DNA of 64,000 nt from Isochrysis galbana (Eukaryota > Haptophyta > Isochrysidales > Isochrysidaceae), in NCBI GenBank assembly GCA_018136815.1, contig CM030938.1, positions 3,422,112 through 3,486,111 on the forward strand. The letters run 5' to 3'. A program made the translations under genes and the position numbers. Below are positions 1 to 10,062 of the stretch, in pieces. Each line of letters starts with the position of its first letter. The first letter of the stretch is position 1. The notes beneath the pieces were generated by a model that had not been told where the DNA came from, searched no databases, and worked only from the letters and a program-made list of their open reading frames with translations.

Positions 1-733
1 CACGATGAAGCTCAACGGTCTAGTGACTAGAGCTTCTTTTGGCAACGCTAGTAACCCGCCACCGGCTTGGAATGCCGCGCTCGTGAAAGTGCATCTCTGA
101 TTATGAATGCGATGGCTCTTCTAGATGACTAGGTTGTCGTTCCAGGCTTTTTTCTCGGGATGACGTGATTGCAGTGAATGCCTCGTGTGAGTTGCCTTGC
201 TCGAGCGCACGGCTAGCGTTTGCGCTTGCGCGCTCTCTTCTCGCCCTTGCTCCCTTGCCTCTTGTTGTGTGTGCCGCCATTGCCGCCGGGTGCTTGCTGC
301 TGCCTCGACTAGCTAGGCAAACGCCGACTTTAATGACTCGTCGGCATGGGCGCCTACCTGTTAATTCGGTCAAATGGTGGGGTTGCTTCTTCAATGAGCT
401 GATTGGTTGCATTTCCATCTCCCCCCTGCCCTCGACTTGAAAGCTGAATCCGACGTGATTTTGATTTCGTGCAGTACGAGTTTTCGTTGTGCGTCATACG
501 AAAAAATCTTAGCAAATGGTAACCCGTAACAAAAAAACATCTGAAGATTCAGGGCTACTACGCCTACCATCGTCCGACTTCTAACGCCGCCTATTGTCCG
601 ACGCCGCCCCTATTCTAGGCGGCGGTCAAATAGCTATTTCTTTTTTAACTTCTAAGGGCTAAGGGTGAAAATTGACCAAGTTTAGATTGAGGATTCATAA
701 CGAGATTTTTGGATATGGTGACCGGATAGGTGT
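1..733. other. Intergenic DNA, no gene seen
   Basis: No convincing coding region on either strand. The only recognisable content is one copy of a short dispersed repeat at about 533-580 (core AAAACATCTGAAG followed by a GGGCTAC motif), which recurs at about 32455-32505 in the same orientation and at about 10572-10625 inverted. Confidence 0.5.
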
Positions 734-833
734 AACTAGCACATATCCGGCGCCCTTAAGGCCCTAGACCCCCCACGGTAGCCCCCACAGCGATGCGTAA
801 CCAGAAAACGCGCAAACAGGCCAGAAATCAGCA

Positions 834-1104
834 CTATCGCGGAGGGCCGACGTCCGACGCGAGCGCGGGCGAGCGTCGGGCCGCTAATGCCGACGTGTCC
901 CCGGCGCAGCGTGCCTCCGCCAGCCACAGCCATGCGCGTAGGCTGCCAGGTGCGCCTCCTACTGCCCCCCCCGTACCCGCCGCCGCCGCCTCATCGCAAA
1001 TCGCCCCCGCAACCAACAACGACTCTTTTACGGCCGCGTCAGCTGCCGGCTCGGTCGAACGGCCCTCTGCCTACGAGCCTGTAGTCATCGCATGTTCGAC
1101 ACCC
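834..1104 (-). pseudogene. Decayed N-terminal coding fragment related to the 48.4-kb ORF
   Basis: Read on the minus strand, this stretch encodes a peptide with EGRSTEPAADAAVKES, nearly the same as EGRSIEPAADAAVKES in the small ORF at 48435-48584. The reading here contains an in-frame stop just upstream of that block, and no start codon or partner exon was found. The copy is joined directly to the truncated LTR that follows. I do not recognise the protein. Sharing between two loci suggests a mobile element or a multicopy gene family. Confidence 0.4.
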
Positions 1105-1490
1105 TCGCGGAGCGCAGAGAGACCCCCCACGAGATATCTTGGGACCGGAGAATGTTTTGGACGAATCTTCCTGCCGTCGGCCGAGGAGAGGCGGACGGAG
1201 AGAGAGAGAGAGAGTCTCGCAGAGCGACTGCAGAACGAGAAGTCGAAGTCATGCCGGTTTATTACCTTAAACGAGCCAACAATTATAGTAACAGCAAAAA
1301 CAAAACTCGAATCGCAAATTTCGAGACCAAAATCTGCAAACCTGGACTTGAGGCCATGGGGAATCCGAATATGTGTGTCTTGTGCGTCAGTGGCAACACG
1401 GGGAACTGTTCAATTGTAATTGTGAGCGCGTACCTCACACGAATATTCATGCCTACAGCCTTCAGATGGCAGATGGGCAGGAATACAACA
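1105..1490 (-). mobile_element. Truncated LTR of the 49-62 kb gypsy family
   Basis: The segment is nearly identical to the part of the retrotransposon LTR next to its TGTTG terminus (50257-50642 and the end of the right copy at 61715). It ends exactly at the same terminus, GAATACAACA, at 1490. The other LTR end is missing, so this is a 5'- or recombination-truncated remnant. Small substitutions and a shorter GA microsatellite separate it from the full-length element. Confidence 0.85.
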
Positions 1491-2404
1491 CGGTTTCCCT
1501 CCCCCAAATTTCTCGAAATTTCTTCGCGTTGAGACGTCCCCCAAATTTCGCAAAAGGTTTCGCGAAACTCTTACCAGGCGCCCCTAAACGCGGCCAAAAT
1601 CCAAAATCAAAATGGAGGAGAGTATAGGTGGCCATGTTGTCCAAGTTCAGCGGGGTCAGTTAAAATTATATACCTAAATAAATAGACGAGAGGAATGTGA
1701 CAAAGACAAAAAAAGAATCTCGAGTACCTCTAATTTTTTGTCATCTTTTGATTATGATTACGTTTTGCTTTGTAAATAAAGGCTTTGTGCTGCTTTGTTG
1801 TGGGGGCGTGGGGGCCCAGGGGGGGGGTCCGGGTCCTATTACTATTAAGCCCCGGATATGTGCTAGTTGCTAGTTGCTAGTTGGTAGTTGAGTGTATTGG
1901 GAACTTTCTACCGAAACCGAAAAAAATCCTCAAATTTCCTCAATTCCGAGATGGTCATTTTTAACCATTATCCCCCCCCCCCAAAGACAAAAGAACCTTG
2001 TTTCCTGTTTGCAGTTTAATAATGTTTCCCGTTTGACCTTGACCGCTCTACGCTCTACGCCCTACATACCTACATACATAGTAGCTAGTAGCTAGTAGCA
2101 CCCACCACACTCACTTGGGGGGGGGGGGGGGGGGGCAGCTGCATCCCCTTCCTCCCGATGTGGTTGTCGTTGCCCCGTTGCCCCCCCCCCCCCCCGCCCC
2201 CCCACTATTTACTATTTACCAAGTGTACTAAAATAGAGAGCAGAGAGAGAGAGTAGAGTACGAGTAGGAGAAGAAGTCGTTTCGCTCGCGCTCCCCTTCT
2301 CATTCCTCTCCTCGCGGTCGGTCGGCGAGCGAACGAGCGGTGCCTCGCCTTGCCTGTTGAGGCGGTGCAGCCGCTGATTGCGTGCGGAGGGCGAAGACGG
2401 CCCG
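1491..2404. other. Intergenic DNA with homopolymer tracts
   Basis: No gene is recognised. There are long G and C homopolymers near 2117-2135 and 2183-2200, tandem CTAGTAG words near 2080-2098, and a GA-rich stretch near 2235-2260. A pyrimidine-rich portion follows just upstream of the gene starting at 2405. Confidence 0.5.
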
Positions 2405-3340
2405 ATGGCACCCACGTTCCCACCATCGCTCTCGGCTAGGCTCGACGTCCTACGCCATGACCCGGCCGCGCTCTTGGAGCTCGAGCGCTCAGTGAAACAG
2501 CAGGAGTTTTCGAAGAAGGTCGACTCGGGAAGAAGGGCCGCTCTAGCTCGAAGCTACCCGCTAGGCTCAGAGGCTCGGGGTCCGGCACTCCGCGCGCTAC
2601 TGAGCGCCCAGCGGATGTCTTCGGCTCGCCGCAACCCAGCCACGGCCTCGCCTCGTGTAAAGCAGCCAGCCGTTGAGCTAGTGGAGCCGCCGAGCTGCGG
2701 CGAATGGGCAGATGCGGTGATCACAAGGGCGAGAGGACTCATCAACCACGACTCAATGGACTTGCAGGATCCTCGGAATGCTCTGCTGCTACGAAGGCGC
2801 GTCAAGAATCTCGAGCGAGCGGGGCCCATGACGTACGCGCCGCCGAGTGAGACTGAGCGCATCGTCGCTGCGAGTGTGCAGGCAGCACACACTCCTCGCG
2901 AGCGGCCAAATTTTGACGCTCAGGCTCGCATTACAGCGGACTGGCAGCCTTCATTGCCACGCCGGCCAGGCGTGGCTGCGGCGTACTGGAAGGGGCCCGA
3001 CTTTGCCAAGTCGGGGAGAGTCTCAGTTTCCGCCTCTGCGGACGGCATGTTGTACACTAGGCACCGCATGCCGTACATCGACTACTTGGAGCGGCAATCC
3101 CGTATTGAGACAACCAGGCAGCGAGAGCATCTTAAGGAGATGCCGCTCACGCCTCGAAGCGCTCGCGATCCGCCCTTGTCGAGCCCAAGGGCCCGAGTGG
3201 AGGCCCTGCGCATCCATCGGGCGGAGATCAACGCTCTCGGCGAGGAACTTGACGGCGCGGGCATCCATGACCGTGACGTGGCACTCGAGCGCATGATGCT
3301 ATCCACGGGCTTGTCAATACATCGCAAGAGGCCGTGCTAG
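2405..3340 (+). CDS. Uncharacterised Arg/Ala/Ser-rich protein, 311 aa
   Basis: An uninterrupted frame runs from the ATG at 2405 to a stop at 3340. The upstream extension of the frame has no ATG, so 2405 is the natural start. The protein is rich in Arg, Ala, Ser and Pro, contains no transmembrane segment or signal peptide, and ends in an alpha-helix-prone section (about residues 220-300) rich in Arg and Glu. I recognise no domain. Codon usage is strongly GC-ending like the other host genes here, and a pyrimidine-rich stretch precedes the start, which supports a real gene. Function cannot be inferred; a cytoskeletal or flagellar accessory role would be only a guess. Confidence 0.6.
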   Translation: MAPTFPPSLSARLDVLRHDPAALLELERSVKQQEFSKKVDSGRRAALARSYPLGSEARGPALRALLSAQRMSSARRNPATASPRVKQPAVELVEPPSCGEWADAVITRARGLINHDSMDLQDPRNALLLRRRVKNLERAGPMTYAPPSETERIVAASVQAAHTPRERPNFDAQARITADWQPSLPRRPGVAAAYWKGPDFAKSGRVSVSASADGMLYTRHRMPYIDYLERQSRIETTRQREHLKEMPLTPRSARDPPLSSPRARVEALRIHRAEINALGEELDGAGIHDRDVALERMMLSTGLSIHRKRPC

Positions 3341-4139
3341 AATGATGGGTGGAGCTGCGCATGTGCTCTCGCGCCGTTTTTTTGTATCGCGCGTGCGCGC
3401 GGCGGCAAGGGTGGAGGAGAATAAGTGATGAGAATGGCAAATGGGAAAGGGTGGATCAGGAAGTCGACGCGTGATTCATGGTACAATCGCGCAAGACACT
3501 TGACGTGTTCCTTGAAAATGCCTAATGGGCGCGACTGGAAATTCTTTACGGGAAAGCGTGAGCGTACTTGACTGAGGGGGGGAGAGGGGATCGAATCGCA
3601 CCATTTCTTGGCAAAGATTTTCTTGGTGGCAGGCGGCCCCCCTTGGAGGTTTTGTATGCTGGGCATTGCGCCACAGTCAAAAAATGCAGCTCAACCCCAA
3701 CCCTCAACCCTTTCTAGTAGTTGAAAAGACCCTCCGTTTGACCGCCCTATTTGTGAGCTGGCGGAGCTGCTTATACGTATATTATGTATATGGCTCCGTC
3801 ACTAGTTTCTAGTTTTGCGTTTGCGTGCCTGTGCATGAAGCCATGAAGGGCGCATCAGCATCACTAAAAATATTCCGGAGTGCTCCCGAGCCCGAATACT
3901 TTTTAGCGCTTGGTCTTCAGAGGCTTGAAATTTGGCCATTCCTCGAAAATGTCGCCAGGGACAATCCCCTCTTTTTTTGTCGCTGGTCTCTCGGGAGTAC
4001 CTGAGCCTATGATGGAGCTTATTTAGGCCTCCGCTTGCCCATATTTCCGATTTTGCCCTCCATTTAGTGATAGATAGTGGGTGACCGGGCTAGTACATAG
4101 TACTCATAGTACAACCATCATCGGTAAAATATACCCTAA
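3341..4139. other. Intergenic DNA, nothing identified
   Basis: No coding region, RNA gene or repeat was recognised. The composition is closer to 50% GC than in the flanking genes. Confidence 0.4.
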
Positions 4140-4610
4140 CAACCTCTCTCCTCTCGGTCCCTCCACCCGCCCCCCAACAGCTCCTTCTCTTTCCTCTACT
4201 CTCCCCTCCTTTCTTCTCTTCACGTCACCCCCTCTCCGATCCGTCCCCTCTCTCACAGGCGTCGCCCCTCTCTCCGCGGCAACGACTCCGCCTCTTCCCC
4301 CGCCCCCCCCCCCCCCCCTCACCCACCCATCCACTTCTTCCTCCTTTCTCTACCTCTCCCCCTGCTCTTCCTCCCCTGCCGCGCCGGTGGGCTCCCCTCA
4401 CACCCCTCATCTCTCGTTCCCCCACCTCCCTCCCCTCCTCCCCTTGTTCTCTCCCTTACTCTAGACCTCTGCGAGGGACCCTCCCCAACCCCCTGCTCCC
4501 TCTCCCTCTCTCTCCCACCCCAGCCAACGCCCCTCCCTCGTCGAGGGAGAGACCAAGGAGCTGGGAGGGGGGAGGGGGTAAAGGAGCAGCACACATTTCC
4601 ACCCTTTCAC
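4140..4610 (+). promoter_or_regulatory. Pyrimidine-rich leader of the CAMK-like kinase
   Basis: About 400 bases consist almost only of C and T on the coding strand, with a C homopolymer near 4305-4318, ending just before the kinase ATG. Similar coding-strand CT tracts precede several other genes in this window, so this probably belongs to the promoter or 5' UTR. The ORFs within it are low-complexity artefacts. Confidence 0.5.
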
Positions 4611-4615
4611 CGCGT

Positions 4616-6706
4616 ATGATGACCGCGGTGGTCGCAGCCGAGCGATCGCTCCAGGGGCGGCGGCTTCGGTATGATGGCGCCGAGTGGAGCCTTGGCGAGA
4701 AGTTGGGGTCGGGACGCTTCGCAACCGTCTACCTCGCCAAGCGATCCTCCGTTCTCTCACTTGCCGGCGCGGGTGCCAAGGCGTCCCGCTATCTGGCGGT
4801 TAAGGTCACCGATACAACCTCCATCTCCTCGTGGGCCCAGATGGCGCTCGTGCGCGAGGCGTCCATCTGGAGCGGGCTCAACCACCCACATATCGTCAAG
4901 ATGGTCGGGCACATCTCGACGCCCACGCAGCACGTGCTGTTGCTCGAGCATGCAGCAGGCGGCGAGCTCTTCGACCGCATCATCTCGATGCAACACCTCT
5001 CCGAGGCATCTGCCGCGCGAATGATCTCGCAGCTGCTCTCCGCAGTCACCTACCTGCACGCCAACGGCATTGCGCACCGCGATCTCAAGCCGGAGAACAT
5101 TGTCCTCGCTTCCTCCGACGAGGACGCGCCCATCAAAGTGGCAGACTTCGGCGCGGCGGCGCTCCTTACGCCTGGCCAGGGCCTCCACACGCCGTGCGGC
5201 TCAATGGGGTACGCGGCGCCCGAGCAGCTGTCAGGCTTGGATGATGGGGTGAGGTACCCGCACTTGGGCGATCCCAAGGACCAGAAGACCGGCCTGCCTC
5301 TCCGGCCGGAGCCGCAGCGGTCGGAAGCCTACTACTTTGAAGTGGATATATGGGCGGTACGAGCCAGCCCGCTCTACACTACCCACTCTTCTGCGTGTGC
5401 TGACTCCTTGCGCCAGGGCGAGCGCCGTCGCACCGGCTGAGCGGTGCCCTGGCCTTGCATGCGCCGGAGCCGATGACCGCTCCCCCGCCGGCTGCGCAGG
5501 TGGGTGTGGTCTCCTATATTTTGCTCAGCGGCGTCATGCCCTTTGACCCAACACGGTATCGTGAGCAGCCGCTCACGGTGACGTTCCCCGAGCACATCTT
5601 TGCAGAGGTCTCACCTGAGGCCAAGGTGAGCCCCATCGCCGCACGGACTGTTTGCACTGCCTGGCAGCTCTGCGTGAACTGGTTGTGCGGGACGTAACCG
5701 TGTCGCCCGCTTGCATACCCCGCGACTGCGCTTCTGCCGCTCGCCATAGCACGCCGCGCCCACCTCGATGCGCGTTTGGCTCTCCCAGGATTTTGTGTCA
5801 TCGCTTCTTAGACTCGAACCCACACAACGACTCAAAGCCGACGAGGCGCTTGATCACCCGTGGATCGTCTCCCACGTAGGCAGGCTGAGGTCTTCGCCTT
5901 CGCCGGTGCCGTTCACCACAGCCCACACTTCCACAGGTTCCACTACTTCCATGGCAGGTCTCACACCCCTCTACAGCCTTGCTCCGCCGGCCTCGCCCAG
6001 GCCACTCAACGCGCCAGCTGTGGTCACCGAAGGCCTTGTGCCAAGCGACGCGCCCCCTGCGGTAGCACCATCGCCAAATGACGCAGGGAAGGGCGCATAT
6101 GGGCTGAATCTCCGCATCGATGTGGGCAGCATGGGCATGCCCGGCGGCTCCACATACCCATCCGGTGCCAACTACACTCCTTCATGGGCGTCTCCAGTTA
6201 TTCAGATGTTGGGAGCCATAACTCCGCGGTCAGCCGCCTCACTCTCGACGCCGACTCAACTGCGCGTGCTCAAGGCTTCGGGGGCGCTCAAGGAGCAGTG
6301 GAGCTTCAACAAGGACCCAGCGGGCAGCACCGGTTCCCTGTCCTCCATCGGCGAGCGGACGAGACTTGCGTCGCCATTGCGACCGACAAAACGCAATCGC
6401 GACGGCCTCATCGACGCGACGCGCGCGACAGCCATGCCCGCAGGCGGCGAGAGTGCGGTTGCTGCAGGCATCATCGCGGCATCACGCGAGTGAGTTCTCC
6501 CCTTTGTGCACTCTCTCGCTCGCTTGGACATATGAAAGGGAGTGGCCGCCCAACCAATCGCCCTGGTCGCTGTCCGGTGTAGGTATGTGCCGCTGGGAGG
6601 GACGGACGTATCGGACGAAGTTATCATCGAGTTGCCGCAGGTGGTGCGCAGGCGATTGCACACCGGAGGCGCGCAAGAGGTCGCGGTCACTGAAAGCGAG
6701 GCTTAG
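4616..6706 (+). CDS. CAMK-like serine/threonine protein kinase, 563 aa, 4 exons
   Basis: Exons 4616-5356, 5500-5625, 5789-6489 and 6583-6706 join in frame with GT-AG introns. The N-lobe has the Gly-rich loop LGSGRFATVYLA and the VAIK-type lysine in YLAVKV. The catalytic loop is HRDLKPEN, the Mg-binding motif is DFG (VADFGAAAL), and the activation segment ends YAAPEQ. DIWAVGVVSYILLSGVMPF and HPWI follow, placing the fold in the CAMK group. After the kinase domain (about residues 20-320) comes a Ser/Pro/Gly-rich tail without EF-hands, so it is not a canonical CDPK. An insert between the APE-like motif and DIW is unusual. The last exon continues past a stop that would be reached if intron 3 were retained. 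Substrate and pathway are unknown. Confidence 0.85.
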
Positions 6707-7959
6707 GTGCTCATGCCTGCTTAGTCGTTACGCATGTGGTGGCTCGAAACGCGCGTGGGCAAAGCAAGATGACAATCCTTCGTTACGGTTGCGAAGTATT
6801 CCTAGGTGCAACGGCCCTCCGCGTATTATCAAGCATTTCCTCTATTGCTCCAACAAATGTTCTTCGACGACCATTGCGGTCGGGCGACTTTCCGCCAAAC
6901 GTCGCCGTGAGACTGCATTGTGCCGTTCGCGGAGAGTCGGTTTCCGCGACGGCTGCCGATCACGGGGAGCGCATCATGTGCTTGTGATTACTACAAGCCG
7001 GAATTGGGCCGCTACCTCATCGGCGCTTGGCTCCCTCGCGTGCCGCAAATTTGACTCCTCGTCTTGCCTCCTGTTCGTCGGGTCGCCCCATGAGGAGCAT
7101 GTCCTGTTGAAAGTAGCGATCAGCGATAGTTCACGGCGCAGGCTCTGCACGACGGCCATTGGCGGCGATGGGCTCCCGTTTTGGTTGGTGTGGGTGTGGC
7201 ATATGCTGCGTAAATATGAGGAGCTGCAGCTGCGACGAGTGGGTGACGGACATGTGATTGAGTTATTGGTACTATTGTGTGTTCTTGCAGGTTGGTGTGG
7301 ACATGGTCTTGAAGTTGTGGCCTATATATATGGGATTGTGTGCTTTTGTGAACTTCTCAGGTATTAATGTGAGCGTTTAAAATAAACCCCAACTACAATA
7401 CTCCTTGGGATTTTGATCAAGCAGATTGTAGTTGCGCGCGCGGACCGGTCTACAAAACTACTCGCGCTTGTGATAGTCGTGAGGCGCACTCTTAACAATA
7501 AAACTATTTGAGATCGTCGTCCTTTCTTTACAATAAAACTACAAGAACTATATGGAGGTCTCTTTTCTTTACAATAAATAATAGGGCCAGGTAAATACTT
7601 GTAGCGGAATTCGCCCAAACTTGTCGGCCAAACTTGCGTGATTCTTTGCCTAAACTTGTCGTCAAACTTGTAGCAATTTGTGGTGCCGCAAGTACGTCCG
7701 TAACACGTTACAACACGTTTCCCTTAAGGAGCACAAAAAATCTCGCCACTACCACTAGCCACTAGATATCAGATATCGCGATATCGCGCACCTCCACCTA
7801 CCTACCTCCTATCTCCAACCTCCCTTCACCTTCACCTCTCTCTACATGATGATGATATGATTTCTGAATAGCGCATTGTGCATTGTTTCAGCATTTCACG
7901 CAACACACACACATGTTCCCACATGCATGACATGACAAAAAAAACTTCTTAAAATTCCC
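6707..7959. other. Intergenic DNA, no gene identified
   Basis: About 1.2 kb downstream of the kinase. Scattered ORFs have no recognisable domain. From about 7370 it becomes more AT-rich, with several ACAATAAAACTA and TTTACAATAAA words on the plus strand (about 7495-7580), forming a small imperfect tandem repeat. The AATAAA-like words may include polyadenylation signals. Confidence 0.4.
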
Positions 7960-8110
7960 CGCTACGTGTGCGGCGTGAGGCATTGTGCTAGTGTACCTCC
8001 CTACTACCCGACCTTAACCCCTAGCAACCCCCTTCCCCTTTCCCAGTTCCCTCATTTTCGGGGAAGCTGGTTCCGGGGAGGCCGCGCGCGCTGCTTCGGC
8101 CAGGAGTTGG
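7960..8110 (+). repeat. Dispersed repeat B, copy 1
   Basis: The start CGCTACGTGTGCGGCGTGAG is nearly shared with 15214-15235 and, more diverged, with about 34105-34135. The similarity to the 34-kb copy continues through a CCC-rich stretch to GCGCGCNCTGCTTCG at about 8080-8098 and 34228-34245. No coding potential is apparent; probably a non-autonomous mobile element or an old promoter-derived duplicate. Confidence 0.5.
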
Positions 8111-8234
8111 AGAGAAGGGGGTGGGAGACTGTGGTTCGTCCTTTGTGCCGGTGTTGGCTCAGGGTATCCTCACTCAAATCCCTTAGGCTCCTCTTCAATA
8201 AACGCTGTGATTCCGACTAAGAGGTTAAGCTCCT

Positions 8235-9590
8235 TTAGGTGATGTGTCGTAGGTCCAGACCCCTTGCCGCTTGCAAGAGGTCCTCCGACGTTCCTATGTT
8301 GAAATCCTTGTCTACCGTGTACAGCGGGCTTACCATTTTCTTAGTATGTTTGTTGCTCGGGGCGTGTAACCCCATATTCTCTCGTTGTTTTTGTAGCCTC
8401 TGAAAGAAACCGACTTTCGCCGTTACTAGCAGGTGGTATCTCGTAAGTATCGCTCTTAAAATCGACTTAACGGACCTGCCGTCCGAGTTGCCATACTGGA
8501 TGTTGTAGAAGTCAGTTAGGATGTACCTCCACGCCAGGATACCTAAGTATCCCGAGGAGGGGTGCGGTCTATCCACCTGATAACAGAAAAGACGTTGGGC
8601 TGTTTCGGATCCCGGCCTAAGGCTAATCCCCAGAAGTCCTTCTATGAATTCAAAGACGGGCTCCGTCGCGATACATGAGGCCAGGTGAGTGGAACTCTCG
8701 GGGGCTATGCCGCAAAAGCGGCATGTTGGATCGTCAGCAAAACGGTTCGCCGTAGCTATCCTTCTATGTAGGACATGTTTGAAGTGCAAATAAGAGTCTC
8801 TAGGCGTTAAAAAGTTGTATTTATACAATTGCGATACTTGTTTCCACTTTCCCGAGAGGACCGGTAACCTTTTTTCCCAACTTAGCGTGGATTTTTGTGC
8901 TTTCGTTTTCCTTAATGCGAGGAACGCTTTAGTCAAGACCCTGACACTTACATCCTCTAGCGTTGTATGCGTGCCTTTTAGCGTGTATTCTTGGGGTATC
9001 GGATACGCCGTTTCCGCCGGGCCGTCGTACGCTCGTCCCCACTTCAGTGGAGTGTATAGCTCGTCAGGCAATAGTTGCGGGCTGATCCGCTCGTGGATGT
9101 GGGGCTCTCCCATAACATTGAGCTGGACTTTGTGGTAGTCGCCACTTCGGCGCAGATAAAAGTTATGGTCTTTGTCGACTAGGATGTCGCCTATATCGTG
9201 TGCGTCCGGATCTTCTTGGGGGACTAACTCTTGCTCCTCCGGAGCCGGGGGCGGGGGCTTCGCTTGTTTTCTGAGAAGGTCTATATAGTCGAAAGTGGTA
9301 TTTACTAGTCTTGATCTAGTCCATTCAGATATCTTTTCCCACGACTTAAGAAAGGGGCCTACCGATATGTAATTTCCTCTATGGCGCATCCAACGTTCTC
9401 CGTCCGACAAGTAAGCCGCGCATTCCTCTGTCGTGTATATGTCCCCCGTACCCGGGTTGATAGTATTATGTACGATAACTGTTTGTATTTGTAGAGACTC
9501 CCATTTCGACCTATGTGAATAGTGGATCGCCGGAGGTTTGAGGAAAACATCGTGCCATATCGGCACATGCATGACATGACACAACCACAC
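8235..9590 (-). pseudogene. 3' part of a LINE-type reverse transcriptase ORF (zf-RVT region)
   Basis: A 451-residue open frame without a true ATG at its 5' end. Its C-terminal half has the pattern of the zinc-binding zf-RVT region that ends many LINE ORF2 proteins: a Trp-rich helical stretch, then CRFCGIAPESSTHLASC, that is C-x2-C-x7-H-x4-C. The reverse-transcriptase catalytic core (YxDD) is not present upstream, where a different transposon remnant begins, so this is a 5'-truncated insertion. The frame has stayed open, suggesting fairly recent insertion. Assignment to a LINE clade is not possible from this part. An alternative is a domesticated protein with the same zinc motif. Confidence 0.55.
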
Positions 9591-9596
9591 TTACAC

Positions 9597-9848
9597 TTAT
9601 TTATGAAGGCACTTCTCCCGGTTGTTGTTGTTGTAACGCAACATCAACATCAGCGTGGCTTGAATCTGATCCCCAAGAGATGCCGAACGATCTGGACCAA
9701 ACATTGTGGTCAGCAAAGAAAACACGCGCTCACATGAAGCTGAATATGGAGTCATGCTGAATGTAACCCTCGCCGCCAACGCCCACGTGGGGAACTTTGT
9801 ATGATTGGATGCCCACCAACTAAGCACCTGCTGCGTGAACGTTGACAC
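9597..9848 (-). pseudogene. hAT transposase C-terminal dimerisation fragment
   Basis: The 83-residue minus-strand frame includes the signature of the hAT-family C-terminal dimerisation region: a Trp-rich start (SWWASNHTKFPTWALAAR), then SASCERVFSLL, then a short tail. The catalytic RNase H-like part is absent, and a LINE fragment abuts directly on the 3' side, so the transposase is broken. Terminal inverted repeats of the element were not identified. Confidence 0.75.
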
Positions 9849-9856
9849 CTCGGAGA

Positions 9857-10062
9857 TAATAATCTAACTGAGCATTAGTACCACTACTCTCACTAGCCCG
9901 GTACTAACACGAAACACGACAGCCCTCAGCGCACCTGCCTGTACACCTTGGCGCGTGCTGTTGTCACAGATACATACACCTATGCACCCCTCCACATCTC
10001 CCCCCTCGCAGGCCCCCGGCTCCCATTCTAACTCCCCATGCACCGGATTCCCACCTGATGGG
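9857..10062 (+). repeat. Dispersed repeat A, copy 1
   Basis: The repeat begins in an AAT-rich stretch, then GAGCATTAGTACCACTACT and CCCGGTACTAACAC, and ends near a CCCCTCGCAGGCCCCCGGC block and TAACTCCCC. Copies lie at 35113-35330, 39360-39540 and 41196-41400, all on the plus strand. Copies 2 and 4 are followed by an ATG with a short Arg-rich reading frame, so the repeat may be the leader of a retroelement. Confidence 0.7.

Larger units (their letters stand above)
734..1868. repeat. 1.1-kb segment bounded by a 17-bp inverted repeat
   Basis: Positions 734-750 (AACTAGCACATATCCGG) and 1852-1868 are perfect reverse complements. They enclose a decayed coding fragment and a truncated LTR. The right end runs into tandem copies of GCTAGTT. 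No clear target duplication is visible outside the repeats, so the segment could be a non-autonomous DNA transposon, a composite of nested fragments, or a chance arrangement. Confidence 0.4.

Noticed and set aside
5357-5440. Kinase ending at 5440 as a truncated protein
   Set aside because: A GT donor at 5357 and conserved kinase subdomains in later exons show this is intron sequence.
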